A DNA stretch of 64,000 nucleotides, from positions 2,633,448-2,697,447 of the forward strand of contig NZ_CP101750.1 of NCBI RefSeq assembly GCF_026810505.1. The letters run 5' to 3'. The first letter of the stretch is position 1; each line of letters starts with the position of its first letter. The translations under genes were made by a program, and so were the position numbers. The notes below the pieces were generated by a model that was given only the letters and a program-made list of their open reading frames with translations, was not told the DNA's origin and ran no database searches. The stretch is from Streptomyces sp. Je 1-369 (lineage in GTDB: Bacteria > Actinomycetota > Actinomycetes > Streptomycetales > Streptomycetaceae). Positions 26,098 through 34,308 of this stretch are shown here, piece after piece.

Positions 26098-26742
26098 TCA
26101 GGAGGTCCGAGGGCGCGGGGTGATGCCGTAGAGGGCGTACTCGACGAGTGTGTCGGCGTAGGCGTGGGTGAGCGGGCCCGAGCGCATCATCCAGCGCTGG
26201 GCGAGCGGGCTGGCCCACAGTTCCAGGGCGATGCGGGGGTCGACGCCGGGGGCGACCTGGCCCGCGTCGCGGGCCTGCTCCACGCGCTTCACGTAGAGCT
26301 GGAGCTGCGGCTCCAGGAGCTTCTCGACGAATTCGGCGCCCAGCTCGGGGTTGAGCAGCCCCTCGGCGGCGAGCGCGCGGTAGGGGGCGTCGTACTTGGC
26401 GTCATTGAACTCGTCGACGGTGGCCCGCATCACGTACTTGAGATCGGCCTCCAGGTCGCCCGAGTTCGGGATCTCGGTCTGGAGCTCCGTCCGGCCCGCG
26501 TTCTCGCTCGCGGCGCGGGCGGCCTGTTCGCCGAGGTCGAGGAAGGCGTCGAGCAGGACGGCGCCCTTGGACGTCCACCAGCGGTAGATCGTCTGCTTGC
26601 CGACACCGGCGCGGGCGGCGATGGCCTCGATCGTGAGCTTGCCGTAGCCGACCTCGGTGACGAGGGCGAGGGCGGCGTCGTAGATCGCGCGGCGCGAGCG
26701 TTCGCTGCGGCGCGTGGAGTCGGGGACGGTCTTCTGGGCCAT
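26098..26742 (-). CDS. TetR family transcriptional regulator
   Basis: This is a one-component repressor (214 aa) with an N-terminal helix-turn-helix: TRRSERSRRAIYDAALALV, then LTIEAIAARAGVGKQTIYRWW. The C-terminal ligand domain matches the TetR_C group with KLLEPQLQLYVKRVEQARDAGQV. The start is the ATG at 26742 (MAQKTVPDST); the frame runs on upstream through the intergenic region without sense. It is divergent from the DDAH-like gene across 240 bp that contains a CGAGACG/CGTCTCG inverted repeat, so control of that gene or of itself is plausible. Confidence 0.9.
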   Translation of the reverse strand: MAQKTVPDSTRRSERSRRAIYDAALALVTEVGYGKLTIEAIAARAGVGKQTIYRWWTSKGAVLLDAFLDLGEQAARAASENAGRTELQTEIPNSGDLEADLKYVMRATVDEFNDAKYDAPYRALAAEGLLNPELGAEFVEKLLEPQLQLYVKRVEQARDAGQVAPGVDPRIALELWASPLAQRWMMRSGPLTHAYADTLVEYALYGITPRPRTS

Positions 26743-26768
26743 GCCGTCGAATGTAGCAGCGACCGAAC

Positions 26769-26803
26769 CGAGACGTCCCGTCTTGACAGGACGCAGCGTC
26801 TCG
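26769..26803. promoter_or_regulatory. Possible regulator-binding inverted repeat between TetR and DDAH genes
   Basis: CGAGACG (26769-26775) and CGTCTCG (26797-26803) form a perfect 7-bp inverted repeat centred on a TTGACA hexamer at 26783-26788. The site is 27 bases from the TetR start. Another GCGAGACGCGCG follows at about 26821. Operator function is a guess. Confidence 0.4.
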
Positions 26804-26983
26804 TCACGGGCCATCGGTGTCGCGAGACGCGCGCAGGACGTGCTCCATGGCACGAGTGGTGCGGTGACCATCCCCGTAACCACCCGTTCGGTTCACAGCG
26901 CGGAGCCTCCTCACACCGCACTATGGGCATCAACTGCCCCACCATGGGCAGCACATGACCCTGCGGTACGTGAGGAGCCTTCT

Positions 26984-27817
26984 TTGTCCCGCAATCCTCG
27001 CTCTCCTCGGCGCGCCACACCCCGGCGCTATCTGATGTGCCCACCGGCACACTTCAAGGTCACCTACTCCATCAACCCCTGGATGGACCCCGCCAAACCG
27101 GTCGACGTCCCGCTCGCCATCGCCCAGTGGGAGGACCTGCGCGACCGTTACCGCTCGCTCGGCCACACCGTCGAGGAGCTCACCCCCCGGCCCGGCCTGC
27201 CGGACATGGTCTTCGCGGCGAACGGCGCGACCGTCGTCGGTGGCCGCGTGCTCGGCGCCCGCTTCGCCTACGCGGAGCGCGAGCAGGAGGCCGTGGCCCA
27301 CCTGGAGTGGTTCCGCGCCCACGGCTTCACCGAGGTCCACGAACCCGTCCACATCAACGAGGGCGAGGGCGACTTCGCCGTCACCGCCTCCTACGTCCTG
27401 GCCGGACGCGGCTTCCGGGCCAGCCCGCTCTCCCACGGCGAGGCACAGGAGTGCTTCGGCCGCCCGGTCATCGGCCTCGACCTCATCGACCCCCGCTACT
27501 ACCACCTGGACACCGCGCTCGCCGTCCTGGACGACGCGGCGGACGACGTCATGTACTACCCGCCCGCCTTCTCGCCCGGCAGCCGCGCGGTCCTGCGGCG
27601 GCTCTTCCCCGACGCGCTGATCGCCGAGGAGCCCGACGCCGTGGCGCTCGGGCTCAACGCCGTCTCCGACGGGCTCCACGTGCTGCTCCCGCAGGCCGCG
27701 GTGGGGCTCTTCGGGCCGCTGCGCGAGCGCGGCTACGAACCCGTCCCGATGGATCTGAGCGAGCTGCTCAAGGGCGGCGGCAGCGTGAAGTGCTGCACGC
27801 AGGAGCTGCGGAGCTAG
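26984..27817 (+). CDS. Dimethylarginine dimethylaminohydrolase / arginine deiminase-like hydrolase
   Basis: This is an amidinotransferase-fold enzyme (277 aa) expected to hydrolyse methylarginine or a related guanidine substrate. The substrate loop LPDMVFAANGATVV, the acidic GEGDF, the catalytic histidine in YYHLDTALAVL and the nucleophilic cysteine in GGGSVKCCTQEL are all in family order. I chose the TTG at 26984 (MSRNPRSPRRATPRRYLMCPP) because AGGAG lies 6 bases upstream. Ornithine-forming deiminase-type activity is the other option. The stop overlaps the convergent glycoside hydrolase stop by 4 bases. Confidence 0.9.
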   Translation: MSRNPRSPRRATPRRYLMCPPAHFKVTYSINPWMDPAKPVDVPLAIAQWEDLRDRYRSLGHTVEELTPRPGLPDMVFAANGATVVGGRVLGARFAYAEREQEAVAHLEWFRAHGFTEVHEPVHINEGEGDFAVTASYVLAGRGFRASPLSHGEAQECFGRPVIGLDLIDPRYYHLDTALAVLDDAADDVMYYPPAFSPGSRAVLRRLFPDALIAEEPDAVALGLNAVSDGLHVLLPQAAVGLFGPLRERGYEPVPMDLSELLKGGGSVKCCTQELRS

Positions 27818-29826
27818 TTCTTCCGCAGGTCGGCCGGGCAGATCCTGCGCGGCTCGTCGTCGCCCTTGAGGCGGGCGTCGACGCAGCCGCCCGGCAGCCC
27901 GGCGTGCGCCTTGGTGCCGAAGTTGGCCGTGACGGTCAGCGTGCCCCCGCCGAACACCGTGCGCTGGACCGAGTGGTCGGCGGTCAGGCGCCGGTAGGAG
28001 GTGAGGGGCTCGGTGCCCGCGGCCTTGTGCAGCGGTGCGAAGTACTTCTGGAGCGCGGCGAGTTCTGTGCCGTGCTTCTTCAGTGACGGGCCGTCGAGGA
28101 CATAGTTGAGGGGGGTGTTGTAGAGCATCGCGGTCAACGCCCGGTCCTTCTTCTGCCGCGGCAGCTTCTCGTACGAGAGTTCCCAGCGCTCGGCGTTGAC
28201 GAGCGAGCCGTGCAGCGCGGTCTCGTAGAGCGGTACGCGGTAGCGCGGGTCGTACATCGCCGTGGCGAGGTCGGCGGGCAGGTCGACCGGCTTGAAGAAG
28301 ATGCCGGGCGCGGCCTCCGGGTAGTAGCCGCCCCACTTCTCGCGGTCCTTCTGGAGCTTCCAGAGGCCGTCGGCGACCGGGGTGCCCGCGCCGTGGTCGA
28401 AGGCGAGCGCCTGGTTCGCCCAGGCCCCGGCGGTCTCCGAGCCGAGGACGAGGCCGCCCTTGCCGTGCTCCGCGATGCGCTTCATCCGCGCGAGGCGGTT
28501 CGTGCGGTCCTTCGCCTTGGTCATGCGGTGGCCCTCGGCGTGGTCACGGAAGAGTTCGCCGGTGGCGTCCACGTCGAGGAAGTAGCTGTCGGAGCCGTTG
28601 GCGACCATGGAGCGGGTGCGGTCCGCGAGGTGGTGCTCGCGCGGTTCGGACCGCTCGAAGGCCTGGGAGCTGAGGTAGCAGCCGCGGCCGCCGAACCCGG
28701 TCTCGGGCTTGCCCTTCGCGTCGCGCACGCAGTAGTCGGGGTAGACGGTGCCGGGCCAGGCGGAGGTCGGGCTGTCGGCGCTCTTCGGGTCCTGGCCGTT
28801 GGCGAAGGAGTCGTAGGGGCCGACGAGGTACCCGGCCTTCTTGGCGGCGCTCACCGCGGCCTTGTCCATGGGGCCGGGGCCCGCGTCGTAGCCGAGCCAC
28901 ATCCGGTCGACGCCGAGCTTGCGGAGCTGCCGCACGCCCTCCGCCTTGCGGGCGGTGCCCCAGGTGTAGGCGTGGAAGGCGCCGAGGAGCTTCTCCGTGG
29001 CCGGGTTCTTCGCGATCTTCCGCTTCAGGCTGCCGAGGCGGCCGCGCTCGGCGAGGTAGGAGCGGTAGTCGGCGGCGGGCGCGACCGCGTTGCCGTCGGT
29101 CAGGGCGAGCGTGACGGTGTAGTCGCTGGTGCCCTCGCCGCGGTCGAAGGTGTGCTCGGCGGTGGTGCGCAGCCGCCCCTTGTCGGTGGTGAAGGCGAGA
29201 TGCGTGCCGATGTCGGTGGGGGTGAGATAGCTGACGCCGGTGCGCTTGCCGAGGGAGTAGCCCCACAGGGGCAGGGTCAGGCCTTCGCTCATGTCGACTG
29301 AGCTGCTGCCGAGTTGGCCTCCTCCCGCCGTCCAGAAGGCGTCCTTGACGGGTATGTCCAGGCCTTCACCGCGGGGCAGTTGCAGGGACGACGCGGTGGC
29401 GTCGGTGCCGGTGACGGGCCAGCTGAGCCTGGTGTCGCGGTGCGCCTTCATGCTGATGGAGAGGCGGCCGTGGTCGGTGCGCGCGGTGACGTCGATGCCG
29501 CGCTCGGGGTAGCTCCAGCGGGCCCGGCCCGTGCCGGTGCGGGTCACGGGGCCCGGCTTGCCGAGGTCGGTGGCCGCGGCGTCGGAGAGGGTGAGGTCGT
29601 GTCCCGCGCGGGTGCGGGCGCGGACGGCGAGCGTGGCGGTGTCGACGACGGCGGTGCCGCCGTCGAGGGAGAGTTCGACGTCGCGGCCGTGCGGCTCCTC
29701 CGCCCCGGCGGTGAAGGCGTAGGTGGTGGCTCCGGCGGCGGCGACCGCCAGGGTGATGGACAGGGCGAGGAAACGGGTCTCCGACCGCCTGCGGGCGTGG
29801 CCGGGAGAACTGCTCTTGTTCGGCAT
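27814..29826 (-). CDS. Secreted glycoside hydrolase-like protein (TIM-barrel type)
   Basis: This is a 670-aa exported protein with an N-terminal signal anchor (RFLALSITLAVAAAGATTYAFTAG, residues 18-41) and a beta-rich N-terminal domain to about 260. A barrel-like catalytic region follows with GAFHAYTWGT, VDRMWLGYDAGPG, DSYFLDVDATGELFRDH (likely catalytic aspartates) and GLVLGSETAGAWANQ. A beta C-terminal domain ends CVDARLKG..RRICPADL. The layout recalls the GH101-like endo-alpha-N-acetylgalactosaminidase group, but I cannot fix the family. The start is the ATG at 29826. Two 11-bp spaced GTTCTTA repeats lie 25-42 bases upstream. Confidence 0.72.
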   Translation of the reverse strand: MPNKSSSPGHARRRSETRFLALSITLAVAAAGATTYAFTAGAEEPHGRDVELSLDGGTAVVDTATLAVRARTRAGHDLTLSDAAATDLGKPGPVTRTGTGRARWSYPERGIDVTARTDHGRLSISMKAHRDTRLSWPVTGTDATASSLQLPRGEGLDIPVKDAFWTAGGGQLGSSSVDMSEGLTLPLWGYSLGKRTGVSYLTPTDIGTHLAFTTDKGRLRTTAEHTFDRGEGTSDYTVTLALTDGNAVAPAADYRSYLAERGRLGSLKRKIAKNPATEKLLGAFHAYTWGTARKAEGVRQLRKLGVDRMWLGYDAGPGPMDKAAVSAAKKAGYLVGPYDSFANGQDPKSADSPTSAWPGTVYPDYCVRDAKGKPETGFGGRGCYLSSQAFERSEPREHHLADRTRSMVANGSDSYFLDVDATGELFRDHAEGHRMTKAKDRTNRLARMKRIAEHGKGGLVLGSETAGAWANQALAFDHGAGTPVADGLWKLQKDREKWGGYYPEAAPGIFFKPVDLPADLATAMYDPRYRVPLYETALHGSLVNAERWELSYEKLPRQKKDRALTAMLYNTPLNYVLDGPSLKKHGTELAALQKYFAPLHKAAGTEPLTSYRRLTADHSVQRTVFGGGTLTVTANFGTKAHAGLPGGCVDARLKGDDEPRRICPADLRKN

Positions 29827-29998
29827 GGAGTAGTGGATAGTCGCCGCCTCTAAGAACGTTTTAAGAACAGCGGCGGGTCGGCCACGGACAGGGGTGGTTC
29901 AGCCATCTGGCCGACTTCGTGCTAACAATACGAACGCAACACCACAACCAAAAAGTTGGGCCCACCAGGGCCCAGGGGGAAGAAGAGGTATCAGCGCA

Positions 29999-30493
29999 GT
30001 GAACCGCATGCGCACGTCCGCCGCTGTTCTGGCCACCGCGGGGGCGCTCACCGCCGCTCAGCTCGGCCTGGCCGGGTCCGCTTCCGCGGCGCCCAAGTCG
30101 ACCGTCAAGGCATCGCCGCGCGTCGTCAACGGCTGCCCGATCGACATCGTCTACCCGAAGCGCTTCTCGTACGACCGGTACGGGAACGTGACCAACGGTG
30201 GCCTGTACTTCGGCATCAAGAGCAAGACCACGAAGAGCATCAAGAAGGTCACCTTCACGGTGACCAACACGAAGAACGTCCGCTTCAAGAAGGCGACGCC
30301 GACGGGCGGCAAGATCACCCGTCGCACGACGAAGACGGTCTCCGTCCACGACACGACCTTCAAGGGCAAGCAGAAGCTCGGCTTCAAGGTGCAGACCCGG
30401 CTGCTCAACACCCGTTCGTTCGGTGTGAAGTTCACCCTGCGCGGGTCCGGCTGGAACTGCTCGGTGAACCAGGGGACCTGGGGCCCGAGGTAG
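29999..30493 (+). CDS. Small secreted protein, unknown function
   Basis: This is a secreted protein of 164 aa. The signal peptide (MRTSAAVLATAGALTAAQLGLAG..SASAA) is cut near residue 32. The mature part is Lys/Thr-rich and all-beta in appearance (KKVTFTVTNTKNVRFKKA, KQKLGFKVQTRLL, GVKFTLRGSGWNC), with two cysteines (NGCPID and WNCSV) probably forming a disulfide. The GTG at 29999 is 10 bases after AGAGG; ATG 30008 is the alternative. The preceding intergenic region from 29827 holds the promoter area shared with the divergent hydrolase. Confidence 0.72.
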   Translation: MNRMRTSAAVLATAGALTAAQLGLAGSASAAPKSTVKASPRVVNGCPIDIVYPKRFSYDRYGNVTNGGLYFGIKSKTTKSIKKVTFTVTNTKNVRFKKATPTGGKITRRTTKTVSVHDTTFKGKQKLGFKVQTRLLNTRSFGVKFTLRGSGWNCSVNQGTWGPR

Positions 30494-30494
30494 T

Positions 30495-31511
30495 TCACTC
30501 CGCGGACGGGGGCGGCCAGGCGTCGCCCCAGTCCGCGTCGCGCGCCGCGCGGTAGAGGGGGCCGTGGCGCTTGGTCACGGTCTCCCTGCGCAGCGCCTCC
30601 TCGGCCTCGCACAGGTCGAGGAGGACCTGGCCCTTGCGGATCTGCGGGCGGCGCACGACGCGCGAGGGCGCGGGGTCGGGGTCGAAGCGGACCGCGGCGA
30701 CATAGCTGAACTTCTCGTCCTCGTACGCCAGGGAGCCGCCCTTGACCTTGCGGTGCAGGGACGACCTGCTGACCCGGGCGGAGAAGTGGCACCAGTCCGT
30801 GCCGGGCTCGATGGGGCAGGCCGCGCTGTGCGGGCAGGGCGCGGCGATCCGGTAGCCCGCGGCGATGAGCCGGTCGCGTGCCTCGATGACGCGCAGGTAG
30901 CCGTCGGGGGTGCCGGGCTCGATGACGACGACGGCCTGCTCGGCGGCGTCGGCGGCAGCGTCGACGACGGACCGCCGGTCGGCCTCCGTGAGCTCTCCCA
31001 GCACATACGACACGGTGACGAGATCAGTGCTCTCGATGGCGAGCGCCGCTCCGATACGAGAGCGCCGCCACTGGACGCCGCGCAGCTGAGGCGCGCCGCC
31101 GGCCAGTTCCCGCCCCAACGCGAGCGCGGGCTCAGCCCAGTCCAGGACCGTCACGGGCCGCTCCCCCGCCCAGGCCGCCGCGACGGCCCACGTCGCCGCG
31201 CCGGTCCCACCGCCCACATCCACGTGACTCTTCGGCGCCCACCCCTCCGGCGCCGCGTCCGCGAGCGCGCCGAGCGCGGCCCGGACGGCCTCGAACGTCG
31301 CGGGCATCCGGTACGCGGCATACGCGACGACATCCGCCCGGTCCCGCAGGATCGGCGCGTCGGTCGGGGTCCGCCCCCGATAGTTCGCGATCAGCCGCTC
31401 GACGGCCTGAGCCGCCTGCCGCGGCGGAAGACCGTCCAGAAGCCCGGCGAGGGCGGCGCGCAGGGTCTCGGCGGGAGAGGCGGCCGTGGCCTGGGGGGTG
31501 GGGGCGTTCAC
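30495..31511 (-). CDS. Small ribosomal subunit Rsm22 family methyltransferase-like protein
   Basis: This is a SAM-binding protein of the Rsm22 family (338 aa), related to a mitochondrial ribosome assembly factor. The Rossmann start HVDVGGGTGAATWAV, VTVLDWAEPALALGRELAGG and LVTVSYVLGELTE fit the methyltransferase fold. The four-cysteine-type signature is represented by CPHSAACP and DWCHFSARVSR, which in this family binds an iron-sulfur cluster or zinc. The start is GTG at 31511. It is convergent with the small secreted protein, with 1 base between the stops. The function in bacteria is not established. Confidence 0.88.
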   Translation of the reverse strand: MNAPTPQATAASPAETLRAALAGLLDGLPPRQAAQAVERLIANYRGRTPTDAPILRDRADVVAYAAYRMPATFEAVRAALGALADAAPEGWAPKSHVDVGGGTGAATWAVAAAWAGERPVTVLDWAEPALALGRELAGGAPQLRGVQWRRSRIGAALAIESTDLVTVSYVLGELTEADRRSVVDAAADAAEQAVVVIEPGTPDGYLRVIEARDRLIAAGYRIAAPCPHSAACPIEPGTDWCHFSARVSRSSLHRKVKGGSLAYEDEKFSYVAAVRFDPDPAPSRVVRRPQIRKGQVLLDLCEAEEALRRETVTKRHGPLYRAARDADWGDAWPPPSAE

Positions 31512-31586
31512 CCGGTGATTCTACGGGGCACGGTGCGTCTGCCCGGCTCGGGCCGTTCAGCGGGTGCGGGCCCGTCGTGGCCGCTC

Positions 31587-31701
31587 GCGCAGTTCCCCGC
31601 GCCCCTAAAACACCCCCGGCACCGCCGGCAGGGGCTGCCTGGGGGCGCGGGGAACTGCGCACAGCCCCGCAGGGGCTGTTTGGGGGCGCGGGGAACTGCG
31701 C
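31587..31701. repeat. Three copies of the GGGGCGCGGGGAACTGCGC intergenic repeat
   Basis: An inverted copy lies at 31587-31605 and two direct copies at 31641-31660 and 31682-31701, the latter two with a 41-bp period and each preceded by GGGGCTG(C/T)(C/T)T. The opposite orientations allow a stable hairpin. This repeat occupies the 274-bp gap between the Rsm22 start and the serine hydrolase stop. Elements of this type are widespread between Streptomyces genes. Confidence 0.85.
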
Positions 31702-31785
31702 GACCAGCCACCTACGGCCCGCAGCCGCCGACGCTGCCCAGCCGGGCAGACGAGCCCGCGGCACCGCCTCCGAGCAAGCGCAGCG

Positions 31786-32919
31786 CTACCGCCCCCGCGC
31801 CGCCCGCGCGAGCCGCGTGGCCGCCGCGGCCCGGGGCGCGTTGTCCGCGGGGCGGCGGCGCGGATGGACCGTGTTGGCGAGGAGGACCAGGAACGTGTCC
31901 GTCGACGGGTCGAGGACCAGCGACGTGCCGGTGAACCCCGTGTGGCCCGCCGCGCCGCGCCCCGCGAGCTCGCCCATGAACCACGGCTGGTCGATGCCGA
32001 AGCCGAGGCCGGACCCCGCGAGCATCAGCTCGACGAAGTCGGGGCCGAGGATGCGCGCCCTGCCGTACGACCCGCCGCACAGCAGCGTGCGGCAGAGCAC
32101 CGCCAGGTCGCGCGCGGTCGAGAAGAGCCCGGCGTGCCCTGCGACGCCTCCGAGCGCCCACGCGTTCTCGTCGTGGACGGTGCCGCGCAGCATCCCACGG
32201 TCGGCCTTGGCCCAGGGCCTGCGCTGGTCCTCGGTCGCGGCCGCGTCGGGGCGCGGCCCGAACCCGGTGGCGGTCATGCCGAGCGGGCGGGTGATGCCCT
32301 CGCGGATGAGGTCGTCGAGGGGGCGGCGGGTGAGGCGCTCCAGGATGTGCTGGAGCAGCAGCATGTTCAGGTCGGAGTAGACGTAGTCGCCGGGTTCGGT
32401 GGCGGGGGCCTCGGCGCGCAGGGCGGCGAGGCGTGCCGCGGCGTCCGGGCAGTCGTACAGCGGCAGCTCGGGCCGCAGCCCGGAGGTGTGGGTGAGCAGC
32501 TGGCGCACCGTGATGCGGTGCTGAGCCGCGGCCGTGAACTCGGGAACGTACGCCCCGACGAGCGCGTCGATGCCGAGCGTGCCGCGCTCCAGCTGCTGCA
32601 CGGCGGCGACCGTCGTGAAGAGCTTGGTGAGCGAGGCCAGATCGAAGGGGGTGGTGGTGCGCATCGGCACCCGCCACTCGGGGGGCAGCTCGACGCCGCG
32701 GTCGGTCGCCGGGTCGTACGAGGCGTACCGCACCGCCCACCCCGCCGCCTCCTCCGCCGCGATGACGGGCCCGCGGCCGACGAGGACGACGGCGCCCGCG
32801 CACCAGGGCCGCGGCCCGCGCGTCAGGTCGGCCACCTCGGCGACGAGGCGGCCGATCTCGTCGGGGTCGAGGCCCGCGCGGTCCGGGGTGCCGGGGCGCA
32901 GGAGTCTGGGTGCGCTCAG
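31786..32919 (-). CDS. Serine hydrolase, class C beta-lactamase/S12 family (probable CTG start)
   Basis: This is a cytoplasmic-looking penicillin-binding-type serine hydrolase (377 aa). The catalytic SLTK (SxxK) is in FDLASLTKLFTTV, the Y-x-(N/D) position is YSDLNM and the third motif is HTG in GHTGFTGTS. There is no signal peptide. The best start is CTG at 32919 (reading SAPRLLRPGTP). GGAGG lies 7 bases upstream, and the CTG overlaps the stop of the transporter gene as CTGA, in the manner of the usual ATGA coupling. The nearest in-frame standard start is GTG at 32970, which lacks a good ribosome binding site. Confidence 0.85.
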   Translation of the reverse strand: MSAPRLLRPGTPDRAGLDPDEIGRLVAEVADLTRGPRPWCAGAVVLVGRGPVIAAEEAAGWAVRYASYDPATDRGVELPPEWRVPMRTTTPFDLASLTKLFTTVAAVQQLERGTLGIDALVGAYVPEFTAAAQHRITVRQLLTHTSGLRPELPLYDCPDAAARLAALRAEAPATEPGDYVYSDLNMLLLQHILERLTRRPLDDLIREGITRPLGMTATGFGPRPDAAATEDQRRPWAKADRGMLRGTVHDENAWALGGVAGHAGLFSTARDLAVLCRTLLCGGSYGRARILGPDFVELMLAGSGLGFGIDQPWFMGELAGRGAAGHTGFTGTSLVLDPSTDTFLVLLANTVHPRRRPADNAPRAAAATRLARAARGR

Positions 32920-34214
32920 TGGTCCGCCTCCGTCGCGTGCGTCGTGGGTCCGTGCTGCCAGGGGCGGCACAGTCCTACGAAGCATGCGATGGCTGCCAGT
33001 GCGCAGGCCAGTTGGACGACGGCCATCGGGACGGCCGTGTCCTCGCCCGCGATGCCGACGAGCGGTGAGGCGACGGCGCCGACGAGGAAGGAGGAGGTGC
33101 CGAGCAGCGCGGACGCGGAGCCCGCGGCGTGCGGGGTGCGGATGAGGGCGAGGGACTGGGTGTTGGGCAGGGTGAGGCCCATCGACGACATGAGGACGAA
33201 GAGCCCGGCGGCGACGGGGACCAGGCCGACGTCGCCGAAGACGCCGGTGGTCATGAGCAGCAGCGCCACCGCGGCGACCGTGACCATGGCGAGGCCGACG
33301 GCGAGGACCTTGTTGAGGCTGGTGCGGCCGACGAGGAGCTTGCCGTTGATCTGGCCCGCGGCGATCAGTCCGACGGAGTTGACGCCGAAGAGGAGGCTGA
33401 AGGTCTGCGGGGAGGCGCCGTAGATCTCCTGGATGACGAAGGGCGAGGCGGAGATGTACGCGAAGAGCGCGGCGAACGCGAAGCCGCCCGCGATCATGTA
33501 CCCGGCGAAGACGCGGTCGGCGAGGAGCGACTTCATGGTGCGCAGCGCCTCGACGGTGCCGCCGCTGTGCCGCTTCTCGGGGGCGAGGGTCTCGGGGAGG
33601 CGGCGCCAGACCAGCAGGGTCAGGGCGGTGCCGACGACCGTGAGGACGACGAAGATGCCGCGCCAGTCGGTGAAGCGGAGGACCTGGCCGCCGATGAGGG
33701 GCGCGGCGACGGGGGCGACGCCGGAGATCAGCATGAGGGTGGAGAAGAAGCGGGCCATCGCCACGCCGTCGTACAGGTCGCGGACGATCGCGCGGGCGAT
33801 GACGATGCCGGCGGAGCCCGCGAGGCCCTGGAGCAGGCGGAAGCCGATGAGGAGTTCGGCGGTGGGTGCGAAGGCGCAGGTCGCGGTGGCTATGACGTAG
33901 ACGAGCAGGCCGATGAGGAGCGGGCGGCGGCGGCCCCACTTGTCGCTCATGGGGCCGACGACGAGCTGGCCGAGTGCCATGCCCATGAGGCAGGCGGTCA
34001 GGGTGAGCTGGACGGTCGCGGCCGGGGAGCTCAGGGCGTCGGTGACCTCGGGCAGCGCCGGCAGGTACATGTCCATGGAGAGCGCGGGGACGGCGGTGAG
34101 GCCGCCGAGCACGAGGGTGACCAGGGCTCCGGTACGGCGGAGGGCGGCGGGGCCCGATGGCTCCGCCGCCTTCGTTATCGGATGGTCTTCGGTGGCCTGC
34201 CCGAGCTCAGGCAT
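32916..34214 (-). CDS. Bcr/CflA family multidrug efflux MFS transporter
   Basis: This is a 12-helix proton-driven exporter (432 aa). Family marks are SMDMYLPALPEVTDAL in the first loop, LVVGPMSDKWGRRRPLLIGL (MFS motif A), RLLQGLAGSAGIVIARAIVRDLYDG (helix 5) and LPETLAPEKR in the central loop. The start is the ATG at 34214 (MPELGQATED). It is followed, with a 4-base overlap, by the serine hydrolase gene, so the two proteins are made together. Substrates of such pumps include bicyclomycin-like drugs and small metabolites; the real one is unknown. Confidence 0.92.
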   Translation of the reverse strand: MPELGQATEDHPITKAAEPSGPAALRRTGALVTLVLGGLTAVPALSMDMYLPALPEVTDALSSPAATVQLTLTACLMGMALGQLVVGPMSDKWGRRRPLLIGLLVYVIATATCAFAPTAELLIGFRLLQGLAGSAGIVIARAIVRDLYDGVAMARFFSTLMLISGVAPVAAPLIGGQVLRFTDWRGIFVVLTVVGTALTLLVWRRLPETLAPEKRHSGGTVEALRTMKSLLADRVFAGYMIAGGFAFAALFAYISASPFVIQEIYGASPQTFSLLFGVNSVGLIAAGQINGKLLVGRTSLNKVLAVGLAMVTVAAVALLLMTTGVFGDVGLVPVAAGLFVLMSSMGLTLPNTQSLALIRTPHAAGSASALLGTSSFLVGAVASPLVGIAGEDTAVPMAVVQLACALAAIACFVGLCRPWQHGPTTHATEADH

Positions 34215-34308
34215 CGCGCCCCTCCCAGTCGCTGCGTTTCGCCTCTGCGGCTTCTATCGTCGCAGCTGTGGGTGGGTGGTACGGACCGGTTTCCGCTGTG
34301 CCGGGGTG

